From Phormidium tanganyikae FI6-MK23 (lineage in GTDB: Bacteria; Cyanobacteriota; Cyanobacteriia; Leptolyngbyales; Leptolyngbyaceae), in the NCBI GenBank assembly GCA_019359175.1, contig JAHHHU010000009.1:1-64000 (forward strand): DNA of 64,000 nucleotides, given 5' to 3'. The number at the start of each line of letters is the position of its first letter. Within the stretch, counting starts at the first letter, position 1. Position numbers and translations under genes: made by a program. The notes beneath the pieces are model-generated. The model did no database searches, had not been told where the DNA came from, and saw only the letters and a list, made by a program, of their open reading frames with translations. Shown in pieces: positions 63,897 to 64,000 of the stretch.

Positions 63897-64000
63897 TTAG
63901 CCCGATCGAGGAGTTGGGTGATGTTGGCGGTGGCTTCGGGAAGAGTGACGTAGGTGATCATTGGGAATGTGATGGGGGCAGATGATGCCTGCATTATATG
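63893..64000 (-). pseudogene. Truncated second copy of the Phd-type antitoxin start
   Basis: On the minus strand ATG 63959-63961 reads MITYVTLPEATANITQLLDR and then AN-stop at 63893-63895. The match to the first copy ends exactly at 63903, next to the kinase stop. Only the N-terminal 20 codons remain. The repeat continues to the window edge at 64000 and may extend beyond. Confidence 0.85.

Overview
The window is chromosomal DNA of a filamentous, non-heterocystous cyanobacterium, most like Leptolyngbya and relatives. It opens with the last 39 codons of psbA (photosystem II D1). It carries ntcA, hetZ-patU, polyphosphate kinase, cobN, and cyanobacterial or plastid families such as DUF751/Ycf33, DUF1830, DUF3084 and the alr0857 family. 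The GCGATCGC (HIP1-like) octamer is very frequent in most genes. The genus is inferred from gene content, not proven.

Layout. 1-8.8 kb: psbA end and terminator, an exbD remnant, a SulP-STAS-cNMP transporter, cobN (with a palindromic repeat inserted in frame), an rRNA pseudouridine synthase, a structured-RNA region and an alr0857-family gene. 8.8-13.6 kb: a pentapeptide-repeat protein, tyrA, and a tightly overlapped operon of two HtrA-like proteases plus a LuxR-type regulator with a degenerate receiver. 13.9-17.2 kb: galT, a ligand-poor M24 protein and galK. 17.3-26.6 kb: a YdeI-like protein, ntcA with a perfect GTA-N8-TAC box, DUF3084, a RuvX-like protein, an 844-codon cNMP/AAA/iron-sulfur membrane fusion, a FAS1 secreted protein and a pentapeptide-TPR protein. 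26.6-35.4 kb: a secreted tandem alkaline phosphatase behind a Pho-box-like site, a P-type ATPase and a DUF885 peptidase. 35.6-47.9 kb: housekeeping genes (tRNA-Ser, miaB, a transporter, a response regulator, a group 2 sigma factor, ppk) and the hetZ-patU pair. 48-53.7 kb: an accessory island. 53.6-61.4 kb: nagZ, rbfA, DUF751, dam, an MBL hydrolase, a cupin, sbcD-like and aspS. 61.4-64 kb: a VapBC-type pair, a frameshifted Phd-type antitoxin, a histidine kinase and a second, truncated copy of the antitoxin start.

The best candidate for an undescribed system is the three-gene minus-strand operon at 48685-52784. It encodes a small winged-helix-like protein, a 659-residue P-loop ATPase with an acidic tail, and a nuclease with a clear PD-(D/E)XK signature (D267, E279, K281) fused to an N-terminal domain I cannot name with certainty. 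Orphan BrnA- and HicB-type antitoxins lie on one side, with an imperfect 39-bp direct repeat that includes the nuclease 3' end. A half-length Tab2-like gene lies on the other side. The order DNA-binding protein, ATPase, nuclease is typical of anti-mobile-element defence, but I cannot match it to a named system from the sequence alone.

The other main themes are repeat-driven gene remodelling (a MITE-like palindrome in three places, one inside cobN; duplicated antitoxin starts around a kinase gene) and unusual fusions or pseudoenzymes (cNMP-AAA-FeS protein, M24 protein in the galactose operon, degenerate receiver).
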